From positions 39,975 through 82,767 of the forward strand of contig VXNK01000078.1 of assembly GCA_009840595.1 (NCBI GenBank): a stretch of 42,793 nucleotides of DNA. Direction: 5' to 3'. Both the position numbers and the translations under genes were made by a program. Position 1 is the first letter of the stretch, and every line of letters starts with the position of its first letter. Positions 33,955 through 42,793 of this stretch are shown in pieces. Source of the stretch: Rhodospirillaceae bacterium (GTDB lineage: Bacteria; Pseudomonadota; Alphaproteobacteria; Bin65). Under the pieces are notes generated by a model. It worked only from the letters and a program-made list of their open reading frames with translations. It searched no databases and was not told the DNA's origin.

Positions 33955-35103
33955 ATGTCCAGGATGCAGCTCTATATTTTGCGGCAAGTTGCCGTTGCAA
34001 CATTGTTTATCGCTGTCACGCTGACGGCGGTCGTCTGGCTGACCCAGTCGACTCGTTTCTTCAAGCTCATCCTCAACCGCGGCCTTTCGCTCGACGTATT
34101 CCTGGAACTGACTTCGCTGCTGGTTCCGTCCTTCCTGCTCATCACGCTCCCGATTGCGCTATTTCTTGCCACCCTGTTCGTCTTAAACAAGATGCTGAAC
34201 GATCGCGAACTGTTAGTGATGCGCACAGCAGGGCTAAGCGATCTGCACTTGTCGGTGCCGACAATAACGCTCGGAGTAATTGGCATTTCGATCTGTTTTT
34301 TCATCAGCCTTTATCTGCTGCCGGTTTCGTTCAAGAATTTTCGAAATTTGCACGATGATGTTCGCAGCAATTTTTCCGTAGGTCTCATCCAGCAAGGCAC
34401 ATTCAATAATCTTGGAAGCAACATTACAATCTATGTTCGCGATCGGGTGGGGGACGAAGTTCGAGGTATCCTGGTTCAGGACAACCGCGACGATGCAAAA
34501 GCAGTCACGATGGTTGCAGAGCGAGGCAGAATTACGATCACTTCTGCAGGTCCGCATGTATTGATGAGCAGAGGCAGTCGTCAAGAACGGGATCGAAAAA
34601 CCGGTAAAACTTCAACTCTGTATTTTGAACGCTATAGTTTCGACTTTGCTCTGGAAAAGCGGCGCAAGCGAGTGAACGCTAAACCAAATGAGAGATTTCT
34701 TGACACGCTGCTCTGGCCGGGAAGCAACGCTTATGATCGGCGGAACCGCAGTAAATTGATTGCTCAGGGGCACAATCGGCTGATTGCTCCGTTGTACGCA
34801 CTCACTCTGCCAATTCTCGCTCTTGTAATCATGCTTGCTGGACAGTTCAATAAGCGAGGACAAGGTGTTCGAATAGCCTTGGCCCTCTCGGCAGCGGGAA
34901 TATGCGAAGGTATTGCGATCGGTCTTACAAATGCGTCGGCCGATATGAATGCGCTGATTCCGCTTGCCTATGCCAACGCGATCCTTCCGATTGTTTTTGG
35001 GCTCATACTGTTATTTCGTACCAAGTGGTTGAACGCTCTGGCCGGCCTGTTCGAGAGAACGAACAAACATGAGATTGGCACGTCGGGACCTGTAGAATCA
35101 TGA
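33955..35103 (+). CDS. lptF: LPS export permease LptF
   Basis: Inner-membrane subunit of the LptB2FG exporter that lifts lipopolysaccharide from the inner membrane into the Lpt bridge, 382 aa. It has three N-terminal helices, a large periplasmic beta-jellyroll (about residues 130-270) and three C-terminal helices. The segment LNDRELLVMRTAGLS is the coupling helix that meets the ATPase LptB. Start ATG 33955; ATG 33964 is possible. Its stop overlaps lptG as ATGA. GC content falls sharply soon after the start and remains low to late lptD. Confidence 0.95.
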   Translation: MSRMQLYILRQVAVATLFIAVTLTAVVWLTQSTRFFKLILNRGLSLDVFLELTSLLVPSFLLITLPIALFLATLFVLNKMLNDRELLVMRTAGLSDLHLSVPTITLGVIGISICFFISLYLLPVSFKNFRNLHDDVRSNFSVGLIQQGTFNNLGSNITIYVRDRVGDEVRGILVQDNRDDAKAVTMVAERGRITITSAGPHVLMSRGSRQERDRKTGKTSTLYFERYSFDFALEKRRKRVNAKPNERFLDTLLWPGSNAYDRRNRSKLIAQGHNRLIAPLYALTLPILALVIMLAGQFNKRGQGVRIALALSAAGICEGIAIGLTNASADMNALIPLAYANAILPIVFGLILLFRTKWLNALAGLFERTNKHEIGTSGPVES

Positions 35104-36263
35104 CCGGGGTCAACGCTGCAAGAAGACTGCGACAACCTTCGGCGCTACGCCCGACAAGGCCGAGCCGCTTGTCTTTGAGCGTTTCATTTTATCTGATCCG
35201 GCAATTTCTGGGGTGGTTTTTGTTTGTATTTCTTTTATTTATTGCCATTATCCTTATTGTAGACCTGATTGAACTGATAAGGAGAGGATCGGGCAGAGAA
35301 AGCGTTTCATTCAGTATTCTATTTCGTATGGCAGTATTCAAACTGCCGCTCGCCGTCCAGAAGACTTTACCTTTTGCGATCCTGTTTGGCGGGATGCTGA
35401 GTTTCTGGCGTTTGAACCGAACCAGCGAATTGATCGCCCTAAGGGCTTCTGGAGTTTCGGTGTGGCATTTTGTACTACCGATAGTTTTTGCCGCTGCGGT
35501 CCTCGGTGTTGTCAAGATAACAATAGTCAACCCGCTTGGTACAATACTAATAAGCCGCTACGAGCAGCTGGAAAATCAACACCTCAAGGGACAGACCAGG
35601 TTGATGGCAACGTCTGCTGCAGGAGTCTGGCTGCGCCAGTCGGTCGATAACCGTCAGACCGTGATTCACGCAAAAAGCTCTACTGTACAGAGTGGTACTC
35701 TTGTACTGAAAGAGGTGATGGTACTGTTGTACGGCTCTGAAGACCGTTTTTATGGGCGTATAGATTCTCCGACTGCCATACTCAAGAGCAAGTCATGGCA
35801 TCTGGAAGACGCTGTGACAACATTGCGAGGCGAACCGCCGACACTGAAACCAGTGTACAAGATACCGACGACACTCACACTCCAATCAATACAGGAGAGT
35901 TTTTCCTCTCCCCGTACGATCTCGTTTTGGGAACTGCCACGCTTTATCGAGACGTTCGAGTCTATGGGCTTCTCTGCGCTCGGGCATCGGCTGCACTGGC
36001 ATTCCCTGCTTGCCGATCCAATGTTCTATTGCGCAATGATATTGATCGCCGCAGTATTTTCGTTGCGGCACAACAGGCGGACCGGCATTCTGCTGGCAGT
36101 CACAGGCGGAATCGCTACAGGTATAATTTTGTTTTTCGTTGCCGACCTCGTTCTCGCTCTGGCGCATTCTACGGACGTCCCGCCGTTGCTCGCGGCATGG
36201 GCACCGGCATTGGCAACAACATTCCTGGGCGTTACCGTTTTGCTCCATCTGGAAGATGGCTAG
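35100..36263 (+). CDS. lptG: LPS export permease LptG
   Basis: Partner of LptF in the LPS exporter, 387 aa. It shows the same layout: N-terminal helices (VSFYLIRQFLGWFLFVFLLF and following), coupling helix LNRTSELIALRASGVS, a periplasmic jellyroll and C-terminal helices ending in LLHLEDG. The ATG overlaps the lptF stop, and lptD begins inside its last codons, so the three genes are translationally linked. The codon composition is far less GC-rich than neighbouring genes. Confidence 0.95.
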   Translation: MTGVNAARRLRQPSALRPTRPSRLSLSVSFYLIRQFLGWFLFVFLLFIAIILIVDLIELIRRGSGRESVSFSILFRMAVFKLPLAVQKTLPFAILFGGMLSFWRLNRTSELIALRASGVSVWHFVLPIVFAAAVLGVVKITIVNPLGTILISRYEQLENQHLKGQTRLMATSAAGVWLRQSVDNRQTVIHAKSSTVQSGTLVLKEVMVLLYGSEDRFYGRIDSPTAILKSKSWHLEDAVTTLRGEPPTLKPVYKIPTTLTLQSIQESFSSPRTISFWELPRFIETFESMGFSALGHRLHWHSLLADPMFYCAMILIAAVFSLRHNRRTGILLAVTGGIATGIILFFVADLVLALAHSTDVPPLLAAWAPALATTFLGVTVLLHLEDG

Positions 36264-38451
36264 CGTGCTGCCGCATCAGTTTTTGTATATGTTACAGCGC
36301 TTCTGGCTGATATTTCTGCTTTCCTTTGTGTTGCTTCCGGCCGGCGGTTCCGCGCCCATGGCGCAAACGGTGAATGACTTCAAACGCCCGGTTCTGATCA
36401 CTGCCGAAAAACTCTCTCAAGACAGGCAGCGCGGCGTGATCGTTGCAACCGGAAATGTTCGAATTACACAGGGTGACCGTACAGTCCGTGCCGACAGGCT
36501 CATTTATGACGAGCGGAACGGACAAGTCACAGCATTTGGAAACGTTTCAATCATCGAACCCCGAGGCGAGGTTGTCTTCGGCAGACGCGTTAAGCTCTCG
36601 GGAGATTTGCGAGATGGTACAATTGAGCATTTTCGAATGCTTTTTCCGGACAATACACGAATAGCAGCTACCGACGCGCGCCGATATGCCGGACGGCGGA
36701 CAGAGATGGCCAAGGTTGTCTTTTCACCCTGCAAACTATGCGAAGAAGATCCGACAAAGCCAAATCTGTGGCGGATCAAGGCGCGAAAAGTGATTCACGA
36801 CGGAGAAGCGCAGAATATCGAATATCATGACGCATGGATGGAAGTATATGGCATTCCCGTATTTTATACACCGATCCTGTCCCACCCAGACCCAACGGTG
36901 TATAGCCGCAGCGGCTTCATTGTACCGGAAATAGGCGCTCGGAAGCCTCTTGGTACCTGGATAAAGCTACCATACTACTGGCGCATCGGCGAAGACAGTG
37001 ACGCAACCTTGACTCCGCTCATTTCCTCGCAACAGAATCCGGTGTTGTTTGCCGAATATCGGCGGCGTTACAAAAAGGGAGCAGCGATAATTGCTGGAAG
37101 TCATACCTATGCGCGCCGCCTGGACACGGATGTAAGGCCGATATTGCAAGGTCAGTCGCGAGGTCACCTGTTTAGCAAAATACGCTACGATGTCGATTCG
37201 AACTGGCGATTTGGCGCGAATGCCAATTGGACAACAGACGACACGTTTTTGCGGCTCTACGATGTCAGCAGTGCTGATAGTTTACAGTCTTCTGTTTGGC
37301 TTGAAGGATTTCACAACCGGGACTACACTCAACTTAGGATTCATCATTTTCAAGGCTTGAGAGAGGGAGACAATTACCGCGCGACGCCATTGGTTGCTCC
37401 GTATGCGGAACTCGAGCGAATTGGATCGCCGGAGCAGCGGCTGGGAAGATGGCACTTTCGGTTTTCTACTGCCAACCTGACGCGGTGGGAAGGTACCGAT
37501 AGCTATCGCGCCAGTGTCAATCTCGGTTGGCGTCTTCCATATATCCACAAACCGACAGGAATTACTTTCGCGGCGACTCTCGATGTGCATGCCGACGGTT
37601 ATTACCTGGCGGAATCGAGACGGCCGGATGCCTCGCAGTTTACCGGATTCTCGAACCGCGTCTATCCGATTGCTGAGTTGGATATTCGCTACCCGTTTGT
37701 AAGGGAGTTGGGAAATGTCCGGGCGATCGTGGAGCCACGCATCTCTCTGATCTCTACATTCAGAGGGCTGAATGATCCAATAATTCCGAATGAAGATAGC
37801 GTTGATATAGAAGTCGACGATGCCAATTTGTTTTTGGCAAATCGTTTTCCGGGTAGAGACAGGGTCGACGAGGGTTCCCGATTGATTTACGGTTTCAATA
37901 CGGTGTTTCTGGGCAATCGCGGCGGACAGTCGGAATTGTTTCTCGGCCAGAGCCTCGAGCTTGGCAGCAGCCGGGAGTTCGAACCTGCATCCGGCGTTCA
38001 AGGGTCTTTCTCGGATCTTGTCGGCCGCTTGCGGGTCAATCCCGGTCGATATCTCGATTTGGTTTACCGGTTTCGAATTCATCCCGACGAAATCGAGCCG
38101 AAACGAAACGAGGTCGGTATCTTTGCCGGCGTACCGGCGTTGAGCCTCTCCTTCAGCTATTTGAATGTTCGAAGGCGCGGGATGACCGTTGAATTGCCGA
38201 CGCGCGACGAGTTGTCCTTTACCACGCGCTCGCAGGTGACGAAGACATGGTCGGTCTTCGGCGGGGGCCGGTGGAACCTCGCCGAAGCGGCCGGCAACCT
38301 GAACTGGCAGCTCGGCGGCCAGTTCAAGAATGAGTGCTGCACGCTTCGTGTAACCGGCGGCCAGAGTTACGTCAGGGATCGTGACATCCGTCCGTCCACC
38401 TATGTCCTGTTCAGGTTGAGCCTCAAGCACCTGGGCGAGATCGGCGACTGA
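36256..38451 (+). CDS. lptD: LPS assembly outer-membrane protein LptD
   Basis: Outer-membrane barrel that inserts LPS into the outer leaflet, 731 aa. A signal peptide (about residues 12-36) precedes the N-terminal jellyroll (ITAEKLSQDRQRGVIVATGNVRI) and a C-terminal beta barrel. Cys pairs CKLC (N-terminal region) and ECC (near the C terminus) could form the disulfides needed for LptD function. ATG 36256 overlaps the lptG stop by eight bases; ATG 36289 is an alternative that keeps the signal peptide. Low-GC DNA runs to about 38215 and then changes within the gene to GC-rich DNA for the last ~79 codons. Confidence 0.95.
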   Translation: MASVLPHQFLYMLQRFWLIFLLSFVLLPAGGSAPMAQTVNDFKRPVLITAEKLSQDRQRGVIVATGNVRITQGDRTVRADRLIYDERNGQVTAFGNVSIIEPRGEVVFGRRVKLSGDLRDGTIEHFRMLFPDNTRIAATDARRYAGRRTEMAKVVFSPCKLCEEDPTKPNLWRIKARKVIHDGEAQNIEYHDAWMEVYGIPVFYTPILSHPDPTVYSRSGFIVPEIGARKPLGTWIKLPYYWRIGEDSDATLTPLISSQQNPVLFAEYRRRYKKGAAIIAGSHTYARRLDTDVRPILQGQSRGHLFSKIRYDVDSNWRFGANANWTTDDTFLRLYDVSSADSLQSSVWLEGFHNRDYTQLRIHHFQGLREGDNYRATPLVAPYAELERIGSPEQRLGRWHFRFSTANLTRWEGTDSYRASVNLGWRLPYIHKPTGITFAATLDVHADGYYLAESRRPDASQFTGFSNRVYPIAELDIRYPFVRELGNVRAIVEPRISLISTFRGLNDPIIPNEDSVDIEVDDANLFLANRFPGRDRVDEGSRLIYGFNTVFLGNRGGQSELFLGQSLELGSSREFEPASGVQGSFSDLVGRLRVNPGRYLDLVYRFRIHPDEIEPKRNEVGIFAGVPALSLSFSYLNVRRRGMTVELPTRDELSFTTRSQVTKTWSVFGGGRWNLAEAAGNLNWQLGGQFKNECCTLRVTGGQSYVRDRDIRPSTYVLFRLSLKHLGEIGD

Positions 38452-38584
38452 GGGGCTTCAGGACACAACGACCTGTCGTTCGCAATCCTGCGATGTTTGG
38501 GTCGGGCGGTTGATATCGGCCCGGACCGCTGATTATATCCGGTATCCACCAAGCGGTTCCGAATCGGAATTGGGAGATCGCCTT

Positions 38585-39526
38585 ATGCCACGCTCGGTCA
38601 TCCTGCCTTGGCTCGCCGCAGTACTGATGGCTGGAAGCGCCGCGACGGCGGTTGCCGACAGTGCTGCACGGATTGCCGCCGTCGCCAACACACACGCGAT
38701 CACCGTGCACGACGTCCGCTCGCGCATGACGCTTGTATTCATGACGGCAGGTATTCCCGACAATCCGGACACGCGCAAGAAGCTGCGGCCGCAGACACTC
38801 AACCAGCTGATTGTCGAATCGATTCAGGTGCAGGAAGCCGAACGGCTGAACATTTCCGTTACGGACCGTGAAATTGCGCAGAGGCTTGCGGAAATCGAAC
38901 GACGCAACGGAATGCCGAGCGGCCAGCTCCTGCAAATCCTGCGCAAGCGCAATGTGAACCCGGTCGCGATCATCGACCAGGTCAAGGCGTCAATCGCCTG
39001 GTCGAAGGTCATCCGGCGGGTTGTCGCCTCCCGGACCCGCATTTCCGAGCAGGAGATCGACGAAGCGGTCGCCCGGCTCGACGCCAACAAGGATCGGCTG
39101 GTTTATCGAATCCTTGAAATCTACATCCCGTTCGACCGGGAGAGCGGCGACAGCGCTCTGCGCACCACCCGGCGGCTGATCGCGCAAATCCGGCGGGGCG
39201 CGAATTTCGGCGGGCTGGCGCGACAGTTCTCCCAGGCCAGTTCGGCAAGCGAGGGCGGCGATATGGGTTTCGTCTTCGAGGGCCAGTTGCCGCCCGAACT
39301 CGACAGCGCCATCAAGCGCGTACAGCCCGGTCAGGTGATCGGGCCCGTGCGAACAGCTACCGGCTATTATCTGCTCGCGCTCGTTTCGAAGCGGCCCTAC
39401 GGCGCGGGCAAACCGCCGACCCGACAGCAGGTCGGGGACAGCCTGTTCAACCGAAAGGTCGGCGTCCGCGCGCGCCAGTATCTCCGCGACCTGCGCCGCG
39501 CCGCATTCGTCGACATCCGGATCTGA
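38585..39526 (+). CDS. surA: SurA-like periplasmic chaperone / peptidyl-prolyl isomerase
   Basis: Exported parvulin-type protein, 313 aa. A signal peptide (about 1-24, ending AVA before DS) is followed by the SurA N-terminal chaperone helices (TRKKLRPQTLNQLIVESIQVQEAERLN) and one parvulin domain (about 174-275, with FGGLARQFSQASSASEGGDMGFV). It would escort outer-membrane proteins, including LptD encoded just upstream. E. coli SurA has two parvulin domains; one is usual in this class. ATG 38585 follows a purine-rich stretch. Confidence 0.92.
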   Translation: MPRSVILPWLAAVLMAGSAATAVADSAARIAAVANTHAITVHDVRSRMTLVFMTAGIPDNPDTRKKLRPQTLNQLIVESIQVQEAERLNISVTDREIAQRLAEIERRNGMPSGQLLQILRKRNVNPVAIIDQVKASIAWSKVIRRVVASRTRISEQEIDEAVARLDANKDRLVYRILEIYIPFDRESGDSALRTTRRLIAQIRRGANFGGLARQFSQASSASEGGDMGFVFEGQLPPELDSAIKRVQPGQVIGPVRTATGYYLLALVSKRPYGAGKPPTRQQVGDSLFNRKVGVRARQYLRDLRRAAFVDIRI

Positions 39527-39594
39527 TTCCGGCCATATCGTAGGCGCCGGCGTCCGCACCCCGCACTTTCGAGCTTCGCCGGGAGGACCAGCCC

Positions 39595-40623
39595 ATGTCC
39601 GGCCTGCCGCTGGCGTTGACCATGGGGGAGCCTGCCGGCATCGGCGGCGAAATCGCCCTGAAGGCGTGGCGAGCGAGCCAGGAGGCCCCGTCCGGGCCGG
39701 CTATTCCTCCTTTCTTTGCTGTCGATTCGCCGAACCGGCTGCGCGCGCTCTCCGAGCTTCCCGGCTGCGGCGCGCCTGTAATCCCGATCGACGCAGCCGA
39801 TGAGGCCGGCGCCGCCTTCGGGGACGGTCTGCCCGTTCTGCCGCTTGGCGCCGCCGTCTCCGCCGAAGCCGGACGGCCGGGTGCGAATTCGGCGACCGCC
39901 GTGATCGAAAGCATCGACCGGGCGATCGATCTGGTGCGCCTGGGCCGCGCGGGGGCCATGGTGACCAATCCGATTCAAAAGGCGCCCCTGATGGCGACCG
40001 GTTTCGGCTTTCCGGGTCATACCGAATACCTGGAGCATCGCGCCGGCGGCGGACCGGTCGTAATGATGCTGGCGGGCCCGAGACTGCGGGTCAGCCTGGT
40101 GACGGTGCATTTGCCGCTGGCCCGGGTCGCAGCCGTCCTCACCGTCGAGAAAGTCGAGACCGTCGGGCGCATTACAGCCGAGGCGCTGCGCCGCGATTTC
40201 GGGATCGCAAGGCCGCGTCTCGCCTTTGCCGGTTTCAATCCCCATGCCGGCGAAGCCGGTGCGCTGGGCAGCGAGGAATCCGAGATCGTTATGCCGGCGG
40301 TCGCCGCCCTGCGCAAAGCCGGGATCGATGCGGCCGGCCCGTATCCGGCCGACACGATGTTTCACGACGCGGCGCGGGCGGCTTACGATGCCGCGGTTTG
40401 CCTGTATCACGACCAGGGCCTGATTCCGCTCAAGACCCTGGATATCGAGCGTGGCGTGAATGTGACCCTGGGATTGCCGTGGATCCGGACCTCGCCCGAC
40501 CATGGCACGGCGCTCGACATCGCCGGCACAGGGCGCGCCAGCCCGTCGAGCCTGATCGCTGCCCTGCAGATGGCGGCGGATCTGGCGCAACGCCGGGCGG
40601 TGGCAGGCCCGGCAGGCGGCTGA
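39595..40623 (+). CDS. pdxA: 4-hydroxythreonine-4-phosphate dehydrogenase
   Basis: Pyridoxal phosphate synthesis enzyme of the DXP-dependent route, 342 aa. It oxidises 4-phosphohydroxy-L-threonine, with NAD. Diagnostic segments are LTMGEPAGIGGEI near the N terminus, FPGHTEYLEH, the GFNPHAGEAGALGSEE loop, FHDAARAAYDAAVCLYHDQGLIPLK with the metal His residues, and RTSPDHGTALDIAG. It sits between surA and rsmA, with rsmA six bases later, a gene order common in proteobacteria. Confidence 0.97.
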   Translation: MSGLPLALTMGEPAGIGGEIALKAWRASQEAPSGPAIPPFFAVDSPNRLRALSELPGCGAPVIPIDAADEAGAAFGDGLPVLPLGAAVSAEAGRPGANSATAVIESIDRAIDLVRLGRAGAMVTNPIQKAPLMATGFGFPGHTEYLEHRAGGGPVVMMLAGPRLRVSLVTVHLPLARVAAVLTVEKVETVGRITAEALRRDFGIARPRLAFAGFNPHAGEAGALGSEESEIVMPAVAALRKAGIDAAGPYPADTMFHDAARAAYDAAVCLYHDQGLIPLKTLDIERGVNVTLGLPWIRTSPDHGTALDIAGTGRASPSSLIAALQMAADLAQRRAVAGPAGG

Positions 40624-40629
40624 CGGCCA

Positions 40630-41517
40630 GTGCCGAATCTGGGGCAGCGCCGGGCGGCCCTGGCCGAGCTGCCGCCGCTGCGAGAGGTTATCCGCCGGCA
40701 TGGCCTGGCCGCCCGCCGGGACCTGGGCCAGCATTTCCTGCTCGATGCCAACCTGACGGACCGGATTGCCCGCGCCGCCTGCGGCCCCGGCGAAGCCGAC
40801 CTGTCGCGCGGGACCGTGATCGAAATCGGCCCCGGACCCGGCGGCCTGACCCGTTCGCTGTTGCGCGCCGGCGCGCGCGTCCTCGCTGTCGAGGTGGACC
40901 GCCGGGCGCTCGACGCACTTGCCGACCTGAGCGCGCTGGCGGACGGCCGACTGGTCGCAATGGAAACCGATGCGCTGGAGCTGGACCTGCAATCGGCCGC
41001 CCGGTCGCACGGCCTGCCGCCGCCTTACCGGATCGTCAGCAACCTGCCCTACAATATCGGCACGCCGCTTTTGGTCCGCTGGCTGCGCAACCCGGCGGAC
41101 ATCGAGCGCATGGTCCTCATGTTCCAACGCGAAGTTGCCGACCGGCTGACCGCCCGGCCGGGATCGAAGGCCTACGGAAGGCTTTCGGTCTTCGCCCAGT
41201 GGCTGTGCGAGGCGGCGACGCTGTTCGGCTTGCCGGCCGCTGCGTTCACGCCGTCGCCGAAAGTCGCCTCTTCGGTCGTTTCCCTGCGGCCGCGCGCAGC
41301 GCCGCTGGCGCCGGCGGACCCGGCATGCCTGGAGCGGGTGACGGCAGCGGCTTTCGGTCAGCGCCGCAAGATGCTGCGCCAGAGCCTGAAGCCGCTGTTC
41401 GCCGAGCCGGCCGAAGCTCTCCGGGCGCTCGATATCGACCCGACGGCCCGGGGCGAAACCCTGACGGTCCAGCAGTTTTGCGCCATCGCCCGGACGGTCG
41501 CGGAACGGGGCGGGTAA
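40630..41517 (+). CDS. rsmA: 16S rRNA dimethyladenosine transferase RsmA (KsgA)
   Basis: Dimethylates two adjacent adenosines in the 3' helix of 16S rRNA, 295 aa. AdoMet-binding GQHFLLD and EIGPGPGGLTRSLL are followed by the catalytic NLPY motif (SNLPYNIGTPLLVRWL); the C-terminal helical domain has FGQRRKMLRQSLK. Start is GTG 40630, six bases after the pdxA stop. Convergent with rpsD, with 15 bp between the stops. Confidence 0.97.
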   Translation: MPNLGQRRAALAELPPLREVIRRHGLAARRDLGQHFLLDANLTDRIARAACGPGEADLSRGTVIEIGPGPGGLTRSLLRAGARVLAVEVDRRALDALADLSALADGRLVAMETDALELDLQSAARSHGLPPPYRIVSNLPYNIGTPLLVRWLRNPADIERMVLMFQREVADRLTARPGSKAYGRLSVFAQWLCEAATLFGLPAAAFTPSPKVASSVVSLRPRAAPLAPADPACLERVTAAAFGQRRKMLRQSLKPLFAEPAEALRALDIDPTARGETLTVQQFCAIARTVAERGG

Positions 41518-41532
41518 ACGCCGTCCGGCTGC

Positions 41533-42150
41533 CTACCGGGAATAATATTCGATCACCAGGTTCGGTTCCATCTGGACCGGATAGGGCACGTCCGCCAGGC
41601 CGGGGCCGCGGACGAACCGGCCGCGCATTTTCTCGAAATCGACCGTCAGGTAATCCGGCACGTCGCGCTCGACCTGTTCCTGGGCGTCGAGGACGAGCGG
41701 CAGCTCGCGCGACTTTTCCTTGATTTCCACGACGTCGCCGTCTTTCACCATGTAGGACGGGATGTTCACCTTCTTGCCGTTCACCAGGATATGGCCGTGG
41801 TTGATGAACTGGCGGGCCGCGAACACGGTCGGCACGAATTTCATGCGGTAGACCGTGGCGTCGAGGCGGCGCTCCAGCAATTCGATCAGGTTCTCGCCGG
41901 TGTCGCCGCGGCGGCGCACCGCGTCGTCGTAGTAGCGGCGGAACTGCTTCTCGCCGATATTGCCGTAATAGCCCTTCAGCTTCTGCTTGGCCTGGAGCTG
42001 GACGCCGAAATCGGAAAGTTTCCGCCGGCGCGACTGGCCGTGTTGGCCGGGGCCGTATTCGCGCTTGTTGTAGGGGCTTTTCGGGCGTCCCCACAGATTG
42101 ACGCCCAGACGGCGCGAAATCTTCTCCTTGGAGGAGAGGCGCTTGCTCAT
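41533..42150 (-). CDS. rpsD: 30S ribosomal protein S4
   Basis: Small-subunit assembly protein that binds 16S rRNA, 205 aa. It begins [22 protein letters not shown], has the [18 protein letters not shown] region and the S4 RNA-binding domain ([21 protein letters not shown], then [15 protein letters not shown]). No zinc Cys motif is present, the usual state in this class. ATG 42150. The upstream region on this strand is the non-coding tail. Confidence 0.98.
   Translation of the reverse strand: MSKRLSSKEKISRRLGVNLWGRPKSPYNKREYGPGQHGQSRRRKLSDFGVQLQAKQKLKGYYGNIGEKQFRRYYDDAVRRRGDTGENLIELLERRLDATVYRMKFVPTVFAARQFINHGHILVNGKKVNIPSYMVKDGDVVEIKEKSRELPLVLDAQEQVERDVPDYLTVDFEKMRGRFVRGPGLADVPYPVQMEPNLVIEYYSR

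Positions 42151-42793
<643 letters not shown>

Overview
The window looks like one end of a contig from a GC-rich alphaproteobacterium. Three things support this: the lptF-lptG-lptD / surA / pdxA / rsmA gene order, which is familiar from that class; a tRNA-Arg with an encoded CCA end; and the hutF-hutG form of histidine degradation. A proteorhodopsin-type retinal protein and a TRAP transporter fit an aquatic, probably marine, heterotroph. I cannot name the genus. The right edge is a run of about 50 G that is probably not genuine sequence.

Layout. 1-5.4 kb (+): a truncated membrane protein, an RbsC-type sugar ABC permease with an unusual N-terminal extension, a microbial rhodopsin without the usual carboxylic proton donor, and an SPFH/flotillin-like protein with an internal 106-residue duplication. 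5.5-12 kb: a small SCP2-like protein, two alpha/beta hydrolases, two metallo-beta-lactamase-fold (lactonase-like) hydrolases, a Rieske oxygenase alpha subunit, a small ribbon-helix-helix-like protein with a repeated operator-like element, and tRNA-Arg(TCT). 12-18.8 kb (-): a TPR protein, a fatty acid desaturase, a TRAP transporter (dctM, dctQ, dctP) and a PhnD-like solute-binding protein. 18.8-19.5 kb is non-coding and holds clusters of a 10-bp iterated motif leading into a TcuA-like flavoprotein. 21-28 kb is a histidine utilisation region (meaB-hutH-hutF on the minus strand, hutI divergent, hutG coupled to a PhyH dioxygenase); no urocanase gene is present. 28.4-30.4 kb has an aldehyde dehydrogenase and a small tyrosine phosphatase. 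30.5-33.7 kb (-) has glmS and glmU, which make UDP-GlcNAc. 34-41.5 kb (+) has lptF, lptG, lptD, a SurA-like chaperone, pdxA and rsmA. rpsD (-) follows, then a non-coding tail.

How the genes fit together. GlmS and GlmU supply the amino-sugar precursor of peptidoglycan and lipid A, and LptF/LptG/LptD with a SurA-like chaperone export LPS and assemble the outer membrane. The hut genes convert histidine to glutamate by the formimidoylglutamate deiminase / formylglutamate amidohydrolase branch. The rest is mostly nutrient uptake and catabolism.

The points most worth following are the rhodopsin with Val at the proton-donor position beside a sugar permease and a flotillin, the 10-bp iterated motif that runs over the GTG start of the tcuA-like gene, a dctM that seems to start at ATA, and a sharp low-GC island covering lptF-lptG-lptD with its right edge inside lptD.
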